Of a DNA stretch of 64,000 bases, positions 18,966-28,296 are shown piece after piece (the first letter of the stretch is position 1; every line of letters starts with the position of its first letter). A program made the position numbers and the translations under genes. The notes under the pieces are model-generated. The model was not told the DNA's origin and ran no database searches. It saw only the letters and a program-made list of their open reading frames with translations. Source of the stretch: Xanthomonas theicola (lineage in GTDB: Bacteria > Pseudomonadota > Gammaproteobacteria > Xanthomonadales > Xanthomonadaceae); NCBI RefSeq assembly GCF_014236795.1, contig NZ_CP049017.1, positions 2,892,001 to 2,956,000 on the forward strand. Reading direction: 5' to 3'.

Positions 18966-20447
18966 ATGCCCCAGCCCCACCCCACGCCCGACGATCACGA
19001 CCTCTACGACCGCGCCCGCCAGTCGCGCGACGCGCGTTTCGACGGGGTGTTCTTCACCGCCGTGCGCAGCACCGGCATCTACTGCCGGCCGGTGTGCCCG
19101 GCGCCGGCGCCCAAGCGCAGCAACGTGCGCTATTACCCCAGCGCCGCGGCCGCGGCCGCGGCCGGCTATCGTCCGTGCCTGCGCTGCCGGCCGGAGCTGT
19201 CGCCGGAGGCACAGCAGCACCTGGGTGAGGAATCGGTGCGGCGCGCGCTGGCGCTGATCGCCGAGGGCGCGCTGCAGGACGCCAGCGTCGACCATCTCGC
19301 GGCCGAGATCGGACTCAGCGCGCGCCAGCTGCAGCGCGTGTTCGTCGCCCAGCTCGGCGCCACCCCAGCGGCGGTGCACGCGACGCGGCGCCTGCTGCTG
19401 GCCAAGCAACTGCTGACCGAAACCGCGCTGCCGATCACCCAGGTGGCGCTGGCGGCCGGCTTCAACAGCCTGCGCCGCTTCAACGCCGCGTTCCTGGAAG
19501 GCTGCGGCATGCCGCCGTCGGCGATCCGCAAGCGGCGCGCCGAGGTGCCCGGCGGCGACCTGCTGCTGCGCCTGGGCTACCGCCCGCCGCTGGACTTCCC
19601 GGCGATGCTGGCGTTCCTGCGCAAGCGCGCGATCCCTGGCATCGAGCGCATCGGCGAAGCCAGCTACGAGCGCGTGCTCGGCCCGCTCGCGACCTCGACC
19701 CGCATCCGCGTCGACGCCGATCCGCAGCGCCACGAACTGCGCCTGCGGATCGCCGCGGCCGATCCGCGCGCGATCCCGGACATCGTGCGCCGGGTGCGCC
19801 GCATCTTCGATCTGGACGCCGACCTGCGCGCAGTGCATGCCACGCTCGCCACCGAGCCGCTGCTGGCGCGCGCGATCGCGCGCCGCCCCGGGCTGCGCGT
19901 GCCGGGCGGCTGGGACGGCTTCGAAGTGGCAGTGCGCGCGGTGCTCGGCCAGCAGGTCAGCGTGGCCGGCGCGGCGACCCTGGCCGCGCGCCTGGTCGCC
20001 CGCCACGGCGGCCATCGGCCCGGCCAGCCGCCCGGCCTGGACCGCGCGTTCCCGGCACCACAGGACCTGCTGGACGCACCGCTGGAAGCGATCGGCCTGC
20101 CGCGCTCGCGCGCCACCACGATCCGCGCGCTGGCCGCGGCGGTGGCGGCCGGACGCCTGCAGTTCCGCGCCGGCCAGCGCCTGTCCGAATTCGTCGAGCG
20201 CGCCACCGCCCTCCCCGGCATCGGCGCCTGGACCGCGCAGTACATCGCCCTGCGCGCGCTCGGCCAGCCCGATGCGTTCCCGGCCGGCGACTTGGTCCTG
20301 CAGCGCGCGCTCGGCGCCGACGGCGCACGCCTGGGCGAACGCGCCACTGAAGCCCGCGCGCAGGCTTGGCGGCCATGGCGCGCCTACGCCGTGCTGCAGC
20401 TGTGGCACCTGGCCGGCGATCCGCCCGAGGAGACTTTCCATGACTGA
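18966..20447 (+). CDS. alkA: Ada-type regulator fused to AlkA 3-methyladenine DNA glycosylase
   Basis: This 493-residue protein joins three units. Residues 10-75 are an Ada-type zinc domain with four cysteines (IYCRPVCPAP and LRCRPE contexts). Residues 85-185 are an AraC-type helix-turn-helix domain. The rest is the AlkA N-terminal and HhH-GPD glycosylase domains with ALPGIGAWTAQYIALRALG and the catalytic aspartate in PAGDLVLQ. The first Ada cysteine is a methyl-phosphotriester acceptor, so alkyl damage could both activate the protein and be its substrate. The gene overlaps ogt by 8 bp, giving an alkylation-repair operon. Confidence 0.9.
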   Translation: MPQPHPTPDDHDLYDRARQSRDARFDGVFFTAVRSTGIYCRPVCPAPAPKRSNVRYYPSAAAAAAAGYRPCLRCRPELSPEAQQHLGEESVRRALALIAEGALQDASVDHLAAEIGLSARQLQRVFVAQLGATPAAVHATRRLLLAKQLLTETALPITQVALAAGFNSLRRFNAAFLEGCGMPPSAIRKRRAEVPGGDLLLRLGYRPPLDFPAMLAFLRKRAIPGIERIGEASYERVLGPLATSTRIRVDADPQRHELRLRIAAADPRAIPDIVRRVRRIFDLDADLRAVHATLATEPLLARAIARRPGLRVPGGWDGFEVAVRAVLGQQVSVAGAATLAARLVARHGGHRPGQPPGLDRAFPAPQDLLDAPLEAIGLPRSRATTIRALAAAVAAGRLQFRAGQRLSEFVERATALPGIGAWTAQYIALRALGQPDAFPAGDLVLQRALGADGARLGERATEARAQAWRPWRAYAVLQLWHLAGDPPEETFHD

Positions 20448-20955
20448 GCAACGCCTGCACTACGACACCTTCGCCACCCCGATCGGCGAACTGACCGTGG
20501 CCGTCGGCGAGGACGGCGTACGCCACATCCTGTTCCCGGAGAACCGCTACGACGCGCGCGGCCGCGCCGACTGGATCCGCGACGCGGCGCCGGTGCGCGA
20601 GGCGCGCGCGCAGTTGCTGGCCTATTTCGCCGGCGACCGCGCCGAGTTCGAGCTGCCGCTGGCGCCGCGCGGAACCGCCTTCCAGTGCCGCGTGTGGCAG
20701 GCATTGGCCGAGATTCCGTTCGGCTCGACCTGGAGCTACGCGCAGCTGGCGCGGCATATCGGACAGCCGCGCGCGGTGCGCGCAGTCGGCGCCGCCAACG
20801 GCCGCAATCCGCTGCCGATCGTGCTGCCCTGCCACCGCGTGATCGGCGCCAACGGCACGCTGACCGGCTTCGGCGGCGGCCTACCGCTCAAGGCCGCGCT
20901 ACTGGCGCTGGAGCGGCGCGGGGCGGACGGGGCGACGACCTCGCTGTGCGACTAA
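20440..20955 (+). CDS. ogt: Methylated-DNA--[protein]-cysteine S-methyltransferase
   Basis: This 171-residue suicide repair protein moves the methyl group from O6-methylguanine to its own cysteine. The active site is in LPIVLPCHRVIGANG, with the preceding winged-helix block WQALAEIPFGSTWSYAQLA. ATG 20440 overlaps the end of alkA and is preceded by an AGGAG site inside alkA, which supports coupled translation. Its stop borders the IS110-interrupted repeat. Confidence 0.92.
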   Translation: MTEQRLHYDTFATPIGELTVAVGEDGVRHILFPENRYDARGRADWIRDAAPVREARAQLLAYFAGDRAEFELPLAPRGTAFQCRVWQALAEIPFGSTWSYAQLARHIGQPRAVRAVGAANGRNPLPIVLPCHRVIGANGTLTGFGGGLPLKAALLALERRGADGATTSLCD

Positions 20956-21033
20956 ACCGCAGCGCGGTTCGTCGTCGACGCAATACGCACAATTGCCGCT
21001 GACGCCGCGGTGGCAGTTTTGTAGGAGTCGACT

Positions 21034-21964
21034 GTCATGCAGAAAGCGATGACAGGAGGGTTGTGCGGCACTTGATTGCGGGCGATGGCATTGAGCCATC
21101 GCAGGTACTTGTGCATGCGCGCGAGGATGGCGAGATCGGTGGGTTTGCCTGCGCTGGTCAAGCGGGCGTAGGTGTGTGACAGCGGCGAGCCTGTACGGAT
21201 CCAGGCCCAGGCGGCCATGGAGAGCACCCGCCGCACGCCGGCGCGACCGCCCTGGATGCGGCGTTGGCCGCGCCAGCGGCCGCTGGCGCGATTGAACGGC
21301 GCCAGCCCGACCAGAGCGACAATCTTTCGCGGATGCACGGTACCCAGCTCCGGAAGCCGGGCCGCCAGGGTAGCGCGCAGGATTGGACCGAGCCCAGGCC
21401 GTTTGCGCAGGCGCGAGCAGGCCGCGCCGGCCTGGGCGATCTGTCCGGACACGTCCTTGATGCGCTGTTGCAGCAGCGCGATCCCCTCGACCCACTGGCC
21501 GCGCACGGCCTGGCAGGTGACCTGCGCCAGGCAGCGGCGCTGCGCATCGCGCTGGGCGAGCAGGGTGCGGCGCAGGTGAAGCCCTTCGCGCCGCGCCTGC
21601 AACGGCGCAGGAAGCGCGGCGGTGGGCGCGGCATGGAGGCACTGGGCCGCCATGGCCAGCAAGCGCGCATCCAGGGCATCGGTCTTGCCTTCAGGCCCAA
21701 CGCGCGCGCCAGCGCCCGGGGGCGCTGGGCAGACAGCCGCACCGCGGGCAGACCGGCCTGCGCCAGCGCCTGCAGCACGGCCTGTTCGTCGCCGCCGCTG
21801 GCTTCCAGCACGATCGGCTGGCATTCCATCGGTGCCAGGCGTTCGACCAGCAAGGCATGCTCCTCGGGCGTAGTGGCCTGGATCCAGGCCAGGGCGTCCG
21901 GCAAGACATGCGTGACGCGTTCGGCCTTGGCGACATCGATCCCGACAAAACGTGGCATGGACAT
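21034..21964 (-). pseudogene. IS110-family transposase, frameshifted
   Basis: The start at 21964 encodes the RuvC-like DEDD domain (PRFVGIDVAKAERVTHVL, then VLEASGG). Near 21700 the frame breaks: GLKA should continue into KTDALDARLLA, which is present one frame over, so one base is missing. The rest includes the transposase_20 domain (SRLRKRPGLGPILRATLAARL, ALVGLAPFNRASGRW). In the second frame there is no stop within the element; the frame leaves the left end and stops at the ogt stop. This copy cannot make a normal transposase unless frameshifting occurs. Confidence 0.8.
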
Positions 21965-22185
21965 GGACGTTCTCCGCAGTAGACTCAGGGGCCAGAGATC
22001 TCCTGCCGATGCCCATGCTTGTCGGTTCGAACTCGCAGCTCAGGCAACGGTTCGGGCTTGTAGGGCAGGAGAAACGCAGTGCGGCGGTCCTGACTCCCAC
22101 TCGTGCTCGCTTGGCACTGCGGCTTAACGGCCTGCCGCACTCCGCTCTCACCTCAACGATAGACCCGTATAAGACACAAGCGACT
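21965..22185 (-). ncRNA. Candidate IS110 bridge RNA region
   Basis: About 220 bases between the element end and the transposase start have no coding frame. In IS110-group elements this position encodes the bridge (seek) RNA that pairs with donor and target. The stretch includes GGGAGTC, complementary to the GACTCC of the occupied target. The RNA boundaries and loops are not resolved by eye. Confidence 0.5.
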
Positions 22186-22258
22186 CCGGGTGGCCTCGGG
22201 CCATCAGCCGCGACAGACATTGCCAGAACGCCTGTCGCGGCTGAAGCCGCGCCTACAA
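22186..22258. repeat. REP-like palindromic repeat, right part
   Basis: After the IS110 end comes CCGGGTGGCCTCGGGCCATC and then AGCCGCGAC, also found at 38452-38480. A stem of 11 bp follows (22206-22216 with 22232-22242), then GAAGCCGCGCCTACA. This is the GTAGGAGCGGCTTCAGCCGCGAC-type intergenic repeat common in Xanthomonas. Confidence 0.65.
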
Positions 22259-22383
22259 CAGCAGCGAAGTCGCTGGCGCGCGTCGCACAGCACTGCGCGA
22301 CCGCGTCGCATCGGCAATCGTGCAGTCGCTGCCACGCCATGTCTGTCTTCGCCACGTCACCGGGCGCGCCTTATCATGCGCGG

Positions 22384-23617
22384 ATGACTTCCACCGCCCT
22401 ACGACTGGCCAGCGCCTGCGCGGCACTGCTGTTCGGCGCTTGCGCTTCCACTCTCTCTTCACCCCGGCACCGCGGCCCCGACGCCGCACGCCGCATCCGC
22501 CCCGGCGGCGCTGCTGCTGATCTCGATCGACGGATTGCGCGCGGACATGCTAGATCGCGGCATCGCGCCGAACCTGAGCCGCCTGGCGCACGAAGGCGTG
22601 CGCGCGCAATGGATGTCGCCGTCGTATCCGTCGCTGACCTTCCCCAACCACTACAGCATCGTCACCGGGCTGCGCTCTGACCATCACCGCATCGTCCACA
22701 ACAGCATGCGCGACCCGGCGCTGGGCACGTTCCGGATCAGCGACCGCGACGCGGTCGGCGACGGTCGCTGGTGGGGCGGCGAACCGATCTGGGGCGGCGC
22801 CGAGAAGGCCGGTCTGTCCGCGGCGATCTGGGCCTGGCCGGGCACGCGGCGGCGATCCAGGGCCTGCGCCCGAGCCGCCGCCGGGCCTTCGACGGCCACG
22901 TCGCGCCGAACGCGCGGGTCGACCAGACGCTGGGCTGGCTCGATGATCGCACCGCGCCGCATCCGCAACTGCTGACACTGCACTTCGAGCAGGTCGACGA
23001 GGCCGGCTACGATTTCGGCCCGCAGTCGGCGCAGTACGCGCGCGCCGTCGCGCAGGTCGACGCCGCGATCGGGGCGCCAACTGCAGCGCACCAACCTGGT
23101 GGTGGTGTCCGACCACGGCATGGCGACGGTGCCGGCGCAGCAGGTGGTCGTCATCCAGGACATGGTGTCGATGCAGGAGGCAGAAGTGGTCAGCTACGGC
23201 CAGTCGGTCGGCATCGCGCCGCGGCCCGGCCAGCAGGCCACGGTCGAAGCCAGGCTGCTCGGCGCGCATCCGCACTACGATTGCTGGCGCAAGGCCGAGT
23301 TGCCGGCGCGCTGGCATTACGGCAGCCATCCGCGCATCCCGCCGATCGTGTGCCAGATGCACGAAGGCTGGGACGCGCTGCCGGCCGAGCGCGCCGCGGA
23401 GAAGCCACGCAGCGGCCTGCGCGGCGCGCACGGCTACGATCCGGCGCTGCCGGCGATGCGCGCGGTGTTCATCGTGCGCGGCCCGGCGTTCCGCCAGGGC
23501 GCCACGCTGGCGCCGCTCGACAACGTCGACGTGTATCCGCTGCTGGCGCGGCTGCTCGGGATTCCCGCCGCGCCGAACGACGGCGACCCGCAGGCGCTGA
23601 TGCCGGCGCTGCGCTGA
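22384..23617 (+). pseudogene. NPP-type nucleotide pyrophosphatase/phosphodiesterase, multiply frameshifted
   Basis: A lipoprotein-like start (ATG 22384, LLFGACAS) is followed in another frame by LLLISIDGLRADMLDRG and then SYPSLTFPNHYSIVTGL, which hold the metal-binding Asp and the nucleophile Thr of the alkaline-phosphatase superfamily NPP branch. Frames change again near 22850 (to RPSRRRAFDGHVAPNARVDQ) and near 23080 (to VVVSDHGMATVPAQQ with its metal-binding DHG). The C-terminus DVYPLLARLLGIPAAPNDGD is intact to a stop at 23617. At least three shifts make it a pseudogene unless they are sequencing errors. Confidence 0.85.
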
Positions 23618-23757
23618 GCGCGGCGCACGGCCACGCGATTCGCGAAGGCGGCTGCCGCACCGCGCGAGGCGGGTGCCGGCTGCACGAGATGCATACGGCC
23701 CGCACGTGCGGATGAGGCAAGACGACTGCGCCTGGCAGCGCGTGCGACAATCCGCAC

Positions 23758-25155
23758 ATGGATTCGCCCGACCCCACGCGATGGCGCATGCGCCATCGCC
23801 TGCGTCTGCTGCTCTCGCACGAGCGCTGGAAACAGCGCGCGGTGCTGTGGGGCGGCGCGGTCGCGGTGGCGCTGGTCGCGATCGTGTTCGCCAAGGCCAG
23901 CGATGCGGCGTTTCACCTGTTCCAGCGCATCGTTGCGCATTCGCCGTGGTGGGCGCTGCTGCTCACCCCCGGCGTGTTCGCCCTGCTCGCCTGGCTGACC
24001 AACGGCGCGCTGCGTCCCACCCGCGGCAGCGGCATCCCGCAGGTCATCGCCGCGCTGGAGCGGCCCGATGGCGCATTCCGCCAGAGCAACCTGTCGCTGC
24101 GCATCTCCGCCGGCAAGCTGTTGCTGACCACGCTGGCGTTGCTGGGCGGTGCCTCGGTCGGGCGCGAAGGCCCGACCGTGCACGTCGGCGCCAGTCTGAT
24201 GTACGTGCTCGGGCGCTGCTGCGGCTTCCGCGACCCGCGCCATGCCTCGCCTTTCCTGCTCGCCGGCGGCGCCGCCGGCATCGCCGCGGCGTTCAACGCG
24301 CCGCTGGCCGGGGTGGTGTTCGCGATCGAGGAGCTGAGCAGCCGCTTCGAACACCACTTCTCCGGCACGCTGCTGACCGCGGTGATCGTCGGCGGCGTGA
24401 TGTCGCTGGGCCTGCTCGGCGACTACACCTACTTCGGCAAGGTGTCCACGGCGCTGCCGCTGGGCCGGGCATGGCTGGCGATCGTGCTGTGCGGCGTGGT
24501 CGCCGGCCTGCTTGGTGGCGCGTTCAGTCGCATGGTGCTGGCCACTGTCGCCGGCAAGCCGCGCTGGTTGGGCGCGCTGCGCGGCCGCCATCCGGTACTG
24601 CTGGCCGCACTGTGCGGCCTGCTGCTGGTCGCGCTGGGCCTGGCGTTCGGCGCCAGCGCGTTCGGCACCGGCTACGAGCAGGCGCGCAGCCTGGTGCAGG
24701 GCCAGGCCAGCGTCGGCCACGAATTTGGCGTGACGAAGCTGCTCGCCAACCTGGTGTCGTACGTGGCTGGCATCCCCGGCGGACTGTTTTCGCCGGCGCT
24801 GGCGGTCGGCGCTGGCGTCGGCCACAACCTGGCGGTGCTGATGCCGGATGTGGATCCGCGCACCTTCGTGCTGCTCGGCATGTGCGCTTACCTGACCGGC
24901 GTGACCCAGGCGCCGTTGACCTCGGCGGTGATCTCGCTGGAACTCACCGACAGCAGCGGCATGCTGCTGCCGATCCTGGCCACGGTGCTGATCGCGCGCG
25001 GCGCGTCGGCGCTGGTCTGCCGCACGCCGATCTATCGCGGCCTGGCCGAGCAGCTGCTGGCGGTGCCGGCGGTCACCGAGCCGGAAACGGAGCGGACGCC
25101 GCTGGTTGCCGAACTGGCCGGCGACCCTGGCGAGGACGTGCGACCGCCGCGCTAG
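23758..25155 (+). CDS. clcA: ClC-type chloride/proton antiporter
   Basis: This is a 465-residue inner-membrane ClC protein. The selectivity motifs are GSGIPQ (residue ~89), GREGPTVH (~134, with the gating glutamate) and GGLFSPALAVGA. A second glutamate in VFAIEELSSRF corresponds to the intracellular proton glutamate, so it should be an H+/Cl- exchanger and not a channel. No CBS domains follow. Such exchangers support survival of acid shock in enteric bacteria. It stands alone at the left border of the accessory island. Confidence 0.92.
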   Translation: MDSPDPTRWRMRHRLRLLLSHERWKQRAVLWGGAVAVALVAIVFAKASDAAFHLFQRIVAHSPWWALLLTPGVFALLAWLTNGALRPTRGSGIPQVIAALERPDGAFRQSNLSLRISAGKLLLTTLALLGGASVGREGPTVHVGASLMYVLGRCCGFRDPRHASPFLLAGGAAGIAAAFNAPLAGVVFAIEELSSRFEHHFSGTLLTAVIVGGVMSLGLLGDYTYFGKVSTALPLGRAWLAIVLCGVVAGLLGGAFSRMVLATVAGKPRWLGALRGRHPVLLAALCGLLLVALGLAFGASAFGTGYEQARSLVQGQASVGHEFGVTKLLANLVSYVAGIPGGLFSPALAVGAGVGHNLAVLMPDVDPRTFVLLGMCAYLTGVTQAPLTSAVISLELTDSSGMLLPILATVLIARGASALVCRTPIYRGLAEQLLAVPAVTEPETERTPLVAELAGDPGEDVRPPR

Positions 25156-25509
25156 CGATGCGGCGAGCGCGAACACGCGCGCAAAAAATGGCCGGCGTCA
25201 AGCACCAATTGAAAACGACCGGATGACCGGAAGTCTATATGGGGCAAGGGTTTAGATCTACTTTGAGCCGATTTTCGAGGCTGCGGCGGTATGGGCTAGG
25301 AGCCACATAAGAGCTTCGCGGGAGAGAGCCGGAGCGTACTGCATCGGGGCTGATTGCCGGCAGGCGGCATGCGCGTTCGGCCATCATAGCCCAATTGACT
25401 GCCTGCCTCCAAGACGAAGAACGCGCAGCCTTGGGCTGCGCGTTCGAGGGATAACCATCTGTGGAAACCGCATCATCCGTTTGGCTTCGGCGACGCTGCC
25501 TTGCCGGCA
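25156..25509. other. Intergenic left border of the conjugative-element remnant
   Basis: No convincing gene is present. Base composition falls relative to clcA. The stretch holds the hairpin at 25420-25444 and probably the junction between chromosome and the decayed conjugative element. No attachment-site repeat was recognised. Confidence 0.4.
25420..25444. terminator. Perfect 11-bp hairpin
   Basis: The arms 25420-25430 and 25434-25444 pair perfectly (AACGCGCAGCC) around the loop TTG. It lies about 65 bases beyond the DUF2274 stop on the minus strand, a reasonable end for the trb transcript, but no U-run follows. Confidence 0.5.
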
Positions 25510-25719
25510 CTACCTTTCTTGCCCCCCCCTGTCCCTGGCCATGAATGCTTCGAGCATGTAGGGGATGAGCGTCGCTGCATCGACCGTCTCGCCATAGGTC
25601 TGCGCGTGCAACGCAGCGTAGCGGTCAAGGTCCACCTTGAGACTGGCCGGACACGTGAAGGTCAGTTTGATGCTCTCGGTCTTGGGCAGTGGCCCCAACC
25701 GCAGCTTGCGCGTCGTCAT
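25510..25719 (-). CDS. DUF2274 protein, last gene of a trb operon
   Basis: The protein is 69 residues (TTRKLRLGPLPKTESIKLTF, then SLKVDLDRYAALHAQ). It matches the DUF2274 family, which follows trbI in Tn4371-like integrative conjugative elements. The ATG at 25719 overlaps the trbI stop as ATGA. The function is unknown. It appears intact although the genes before it are truncated, so it is probably no longer useful. Confidence 0.85.
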   Translation of the reverse strand: MTTRKLRLGPLPKTESIKLTFTCPASLKVDLDRYAALHAQTYGETVDAATLIPYMLEAFMARDRGGQER

Positions 25720-26069
25720 CGTGAAGTCCCCCTGTTGAAGAACAACGGCCGATAAGGCCGCAGTACCAGGTCGCGGTTCACGATGATCCGCACCGGCAGG
25801 CCCGGCCGCTCGGTCAACGTCGGTTGGATGTTCATGTTGCGCCGGGTCATCTCCTGGCCGACCTGATTGATGCTGTCCTGCGCGCTGTCGCGCCCGGCGA
25901 CGATGATGGGGTTGCCGTCCTGGCGGTTCTCCGGCGCGGCCAGTTCGGCGCCCACACCCAGCAGCGTGGTCAGCGCGGCGCCGGCAAAGATATGATCCCA
26001 ATGCCAATCGACACCCTCCTCCAGGCCGGCGTAGCCCGCCGGGTCGGTGTCGGCCAGGTTGTCGAGCGT
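25716..26069 (-). pseudogene. trbI: TrbI fragment (C-terminal 115 residues)
   Basis: Only the C-terminus of this type IV secretion (VirB10-like) protein remains: DTDPAGYAGLEEGVDWHWDH, then SAQDSINQVGQEMTRRNMNI and RIIVNRDLVLRPYRPLFF. The upstream part of the gene is missing and the sequence joins directly to a TrbK-like fragment near 26069. An intact TrbI is about 400 residues. Confidence 0.85.
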
Positions 26070-26190
26070 GGCCGCCGAAGAAGCGCAGCAGGGATGCATC
26101 AGCGGCAGCGCGGCAAGCTTCTTCGGCCGCGACTGGCGCGTCGGCTGCGCATTGCGCACGCAGCGCCTTGAACCGCACGGGATCGGCGGC
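26070..26190 (-). pseudogene. TrbK-like fragment
   Basis: About 40 codons read DPVRFKALRAQCAADAPVAA and CRAAADASLLRFFGG. The pattern of a conserved Cys-containing motif and a CRAAxxxxxxRRFF end resembles the entry-exclusion protein TrbK of conjugative elements. It is joined in frame to the relaxase remnant on one side and out of frame to trbI on the other, so both junctions are deletion scars. The family call is tentative. Confidence 0.45.
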
Positions 26191-27309
26191 CACGCGCCGC
26201 GACATGGGCGTGGGTTTCGCCCCTGCGAAGCGCGCCGCCGTATGGCCGCGCCCCAGCCACGAGCCGGGCCGTTGGCCGGTGCAGCCCCCCTTCCACGGGC
26301 CGCGTACCGCCGACTTGCCGCCGCTGCCCTTGCCCGCCTGCTTGAGCACCTTGGAAACGAAGCTCTGCCCTTGGCCCTTGCCTTGGTTCTTAGAACCTGT
26401 TCACGATCTTTCCCGGGTAGTGCAAACTCTGCGGATGCGCACAAAGACGTATCCGAGTGCCATGAGCCGGGAGCGGTTCGAGCAGATCCGCCCCATTCTG
26501 GAGCAGGCGCGCAAGCGTACCAAGCCACGGACCGTGGATCTGTAGGACGTGTGGTGCGCGGTGCTGTACCTGCTGCGCACCGGCTGTCAGTGGCCAGCGC
26601 TGCCCAGCGACTTCCCGAAGTGGCGCACCGTGCACTGCTACTTTGCCAAGTGGAGCGAACCAGACGATGAAGGAGTGAGCCTGCTGGAGCGGGCGCTCAA
26701 GAAATCAGGTTGGCGCGGCCCGCCAGGGACAGGGGCGCAACGCTTGCAGCACGTTCTTGATCGTGGACGCACAGAGCGTGAAGAACACGGACACGGCCGG
26801 CCAGAAGGGTTATGACGCGGGCAAGAAGGTCTCGGGGATCAAGCGTCGCATCGCCGTCGATACCCAAGGCCTGCCGCATGCGGTCGCGGTGACGACGGCG
26901 GAAGTGACCGACCGCAAAGGCGCGCTCCAATCCCTGGATCGTTGCAAGCCGAACCTGGGACACGTGCAAAGCCTGTTGTGCGATAGCGGCTATACCGGAG
27001 AACCGTTCGCCGAAGGCGTACGAGAGATCCTGGGCAAGCAAGTCACGGTGCAGATCGCCAAACGCAGCGAACTGCACACCTTCAAGGTCATGCCCAAGCG
27101 CTGGAGCGTCGAACGCAGCTTTGCGTGGCTGGAAAAGAACCGAAGGCTATGGAAGAACTGCGAGCGCAAGCTCAACACCAGCTTGCAGTTCATCCACCTG
27201 GCATGCCTGACACTACTACTCAAAAGATCGTGACTACTCAAAAGATCGTGAACAGGTTCTTAGGGGCGCTGGGGCGCACGCGGAAATCGTCGTCGCGGCG
27301 ATCGCTCAT
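26191..27309 (-). pseudogene. Relaxase (DUF3363 type) N-terminus, split by IS5
   Basis: The start at 27309 gives SDRRDDDFRVRPSAPKN, and the IS5 copy then interrupts. The sequence resumes at 26389 with NQGKGQGQSFVSKVLKQAG and LGRGHTAARFAGAKPTPMSRRV, the usual opening of the relaxase/DUF3363 mobilisation protein of Tn4371-like elements. The catalytic domain that should follow is deleted. This gene would have nicked the transfer origin. Confidence 0.8.
26393..27259 (+). mobile_element. IS5-family element, copy A (defective)
   Basis: The 867-bp element begins GAACCTGTTCACGATCTTT and ends with the inverted form, between TTA target duplications (26390-26392 and 27260-27262). The transposase is read as one frame from 26453 with a TAG at about 26542 (after KPRTVDL), then to LLERALKK, and then in another frame from about 26703 (GRNACSTFLIVDAQSVKNTD) to a stop at 27233. 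The DDE residues are visible (IVDAQS, CDSGYTG, ERSFAWLEKN). The right end carries an extra 18-bp duplication of its own inverted-repeat sequence that copy B lacks. Confidence 0.88.
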
Positions 27310-27390
27310 GACTGCGCTCCTCGTAAGTTCGGGCGTGTGCGATCGTGCGAAGCACGCGGACATGCGTGCATTGGCGCGCGCTTTGCGCTT

Positions 27391-27427
27391 AACACGGCAC
27401 GGCGGCAAAGCCGCTGCGTGCCGTGTT
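27391..27427. terminator. GC-rich hairpin between traF and relaxase remnant
   Basis: The left arm at 27391-27406 (AACACGGCACGGCGGC) and the right arm at 27410-27427 pair around AAA with one two-base bulge, and a T-run follows on the plus strand. It lies in a 425-bp stretch (27310-27733) with no recognised protein gene, downstream of traF. Confidence 0.5.
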
Positions 27428-27733
27428 TCCTCCATGTGCAGACAGCCTTTCGACGCGGCCAAGTGCCGCGTCCTTTTGTCTTGCCTTCCGCCGTTGCCTT
27501 CCGCTGTCGCTCCCGGCTCCTGCGGCCCGGCTGCGCCGCTGCATGCGCAGCCAGCGCCCCGGCGAACGCGGAGACGGCCGCAGGCCGAGCGCGTTCGAGG
27601 CAAGACGCCTGCACATGAGAAGGCAGCGCGAAGTGCAGCGCGGATGCGCTTGCGCGACATGCGCGACGACATGGCAACGGCCAGCAGGCCGACACGCCGG
27701 ATAGCACGATGAAGCGCAGCGAATGGGCGGCCA

Positions 27734-28296
27734 TCACGGGCGAGCCTCCAACCAGACCGGGTGTGCAACGCCGATCACGGCGGATGCGCGGACGGGGCCG
27801 AAATAACGGCTGTCGAACGACGCCGGGTTAGTTGCGCTGAGCAGGAACAGTTCGCCAGGTTCCAGGCATCGGCATTTCTGCCAGGATGGCAGCGGCCGGC
27901 CCAGCCGGTCGGTCGGCAACACGGCGGCCGCAGGCACTCCGTCGATGCGGACGATACGGCCCGTGATGCACACCTCCTGCGGCGCGACGGCACCCACCCG
28001 CTTGAGCAGCGGCACACGCATCGGCAGATAACGGCGCTGCGCCGCCAAGGCGGCCGCCTTCGACGGCAGCGTCGTCAGGACGATGCTGCCCACCGACAAA
28101 GGACGTGGCCGCGAGTCGGTATCGTGGCCGAGCGGATCGACGCGATACCAACCGACCGTCACGCTGTCGGAAGGGTTGTAGATCAGGCGCGGAAGCGGAT
28201 GCACGAAGGATGCCCAGGCCAGCGCAGCGAGGCCGCAGGCGGACAAGCCCGCGAGCGAGGACGCGGCGCGGTGCCGGCAGTGGAAACTGCGGTCAT
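27734..28296 (-). pseudogene. traF: TraF, S26-type conjugal transfer peptidase, N-terminal frameshift
   Basis: The ATG at 28296 (TAVSTAGTAPRPRS) overlaps the stop of the DUF2840 gene but leads out of frame after about 15 codons. The main frame then carries the TraF body: a hydrophobic segment (LSACGLAALAWASFVH), NPSDSVTVGWYRVDPL with the likely catalytic serine, and MRVPLLKRVGAVAPQ with the general-base lysine, to a stop at 27734. Intact TraF processes the pilin of the conjugative pilus. One base change in length near 28250 would repair it. Confidence 0.75.

Larger units (their letters stand above)
21034..22185 (-). mobile_element. IS110-family element inserted in a REP-like repeat
   Basis: The element is flanked by a shared CGACT (21029-21033 and 22181-22185). 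Joining the flanks rebuilds TGTAGGAG-TCGACTCCGGG, closely matching the REP-like repeat seen whole at 38435-38480. Lack of inverted repeats, a short shared core containing CT, and a long non-coding stretch ahead of the transposase are all standard for IS110. The exact ends are uncertain by a few bases. Confidence 0.75.

Noticed and set aside
18966..20447. Full Ada protein
   Set aside because: The C-terminal half is an HhH-GPD glycosylase and not an O6-methylguanine transferase; that activity is in the separate ogt gene.
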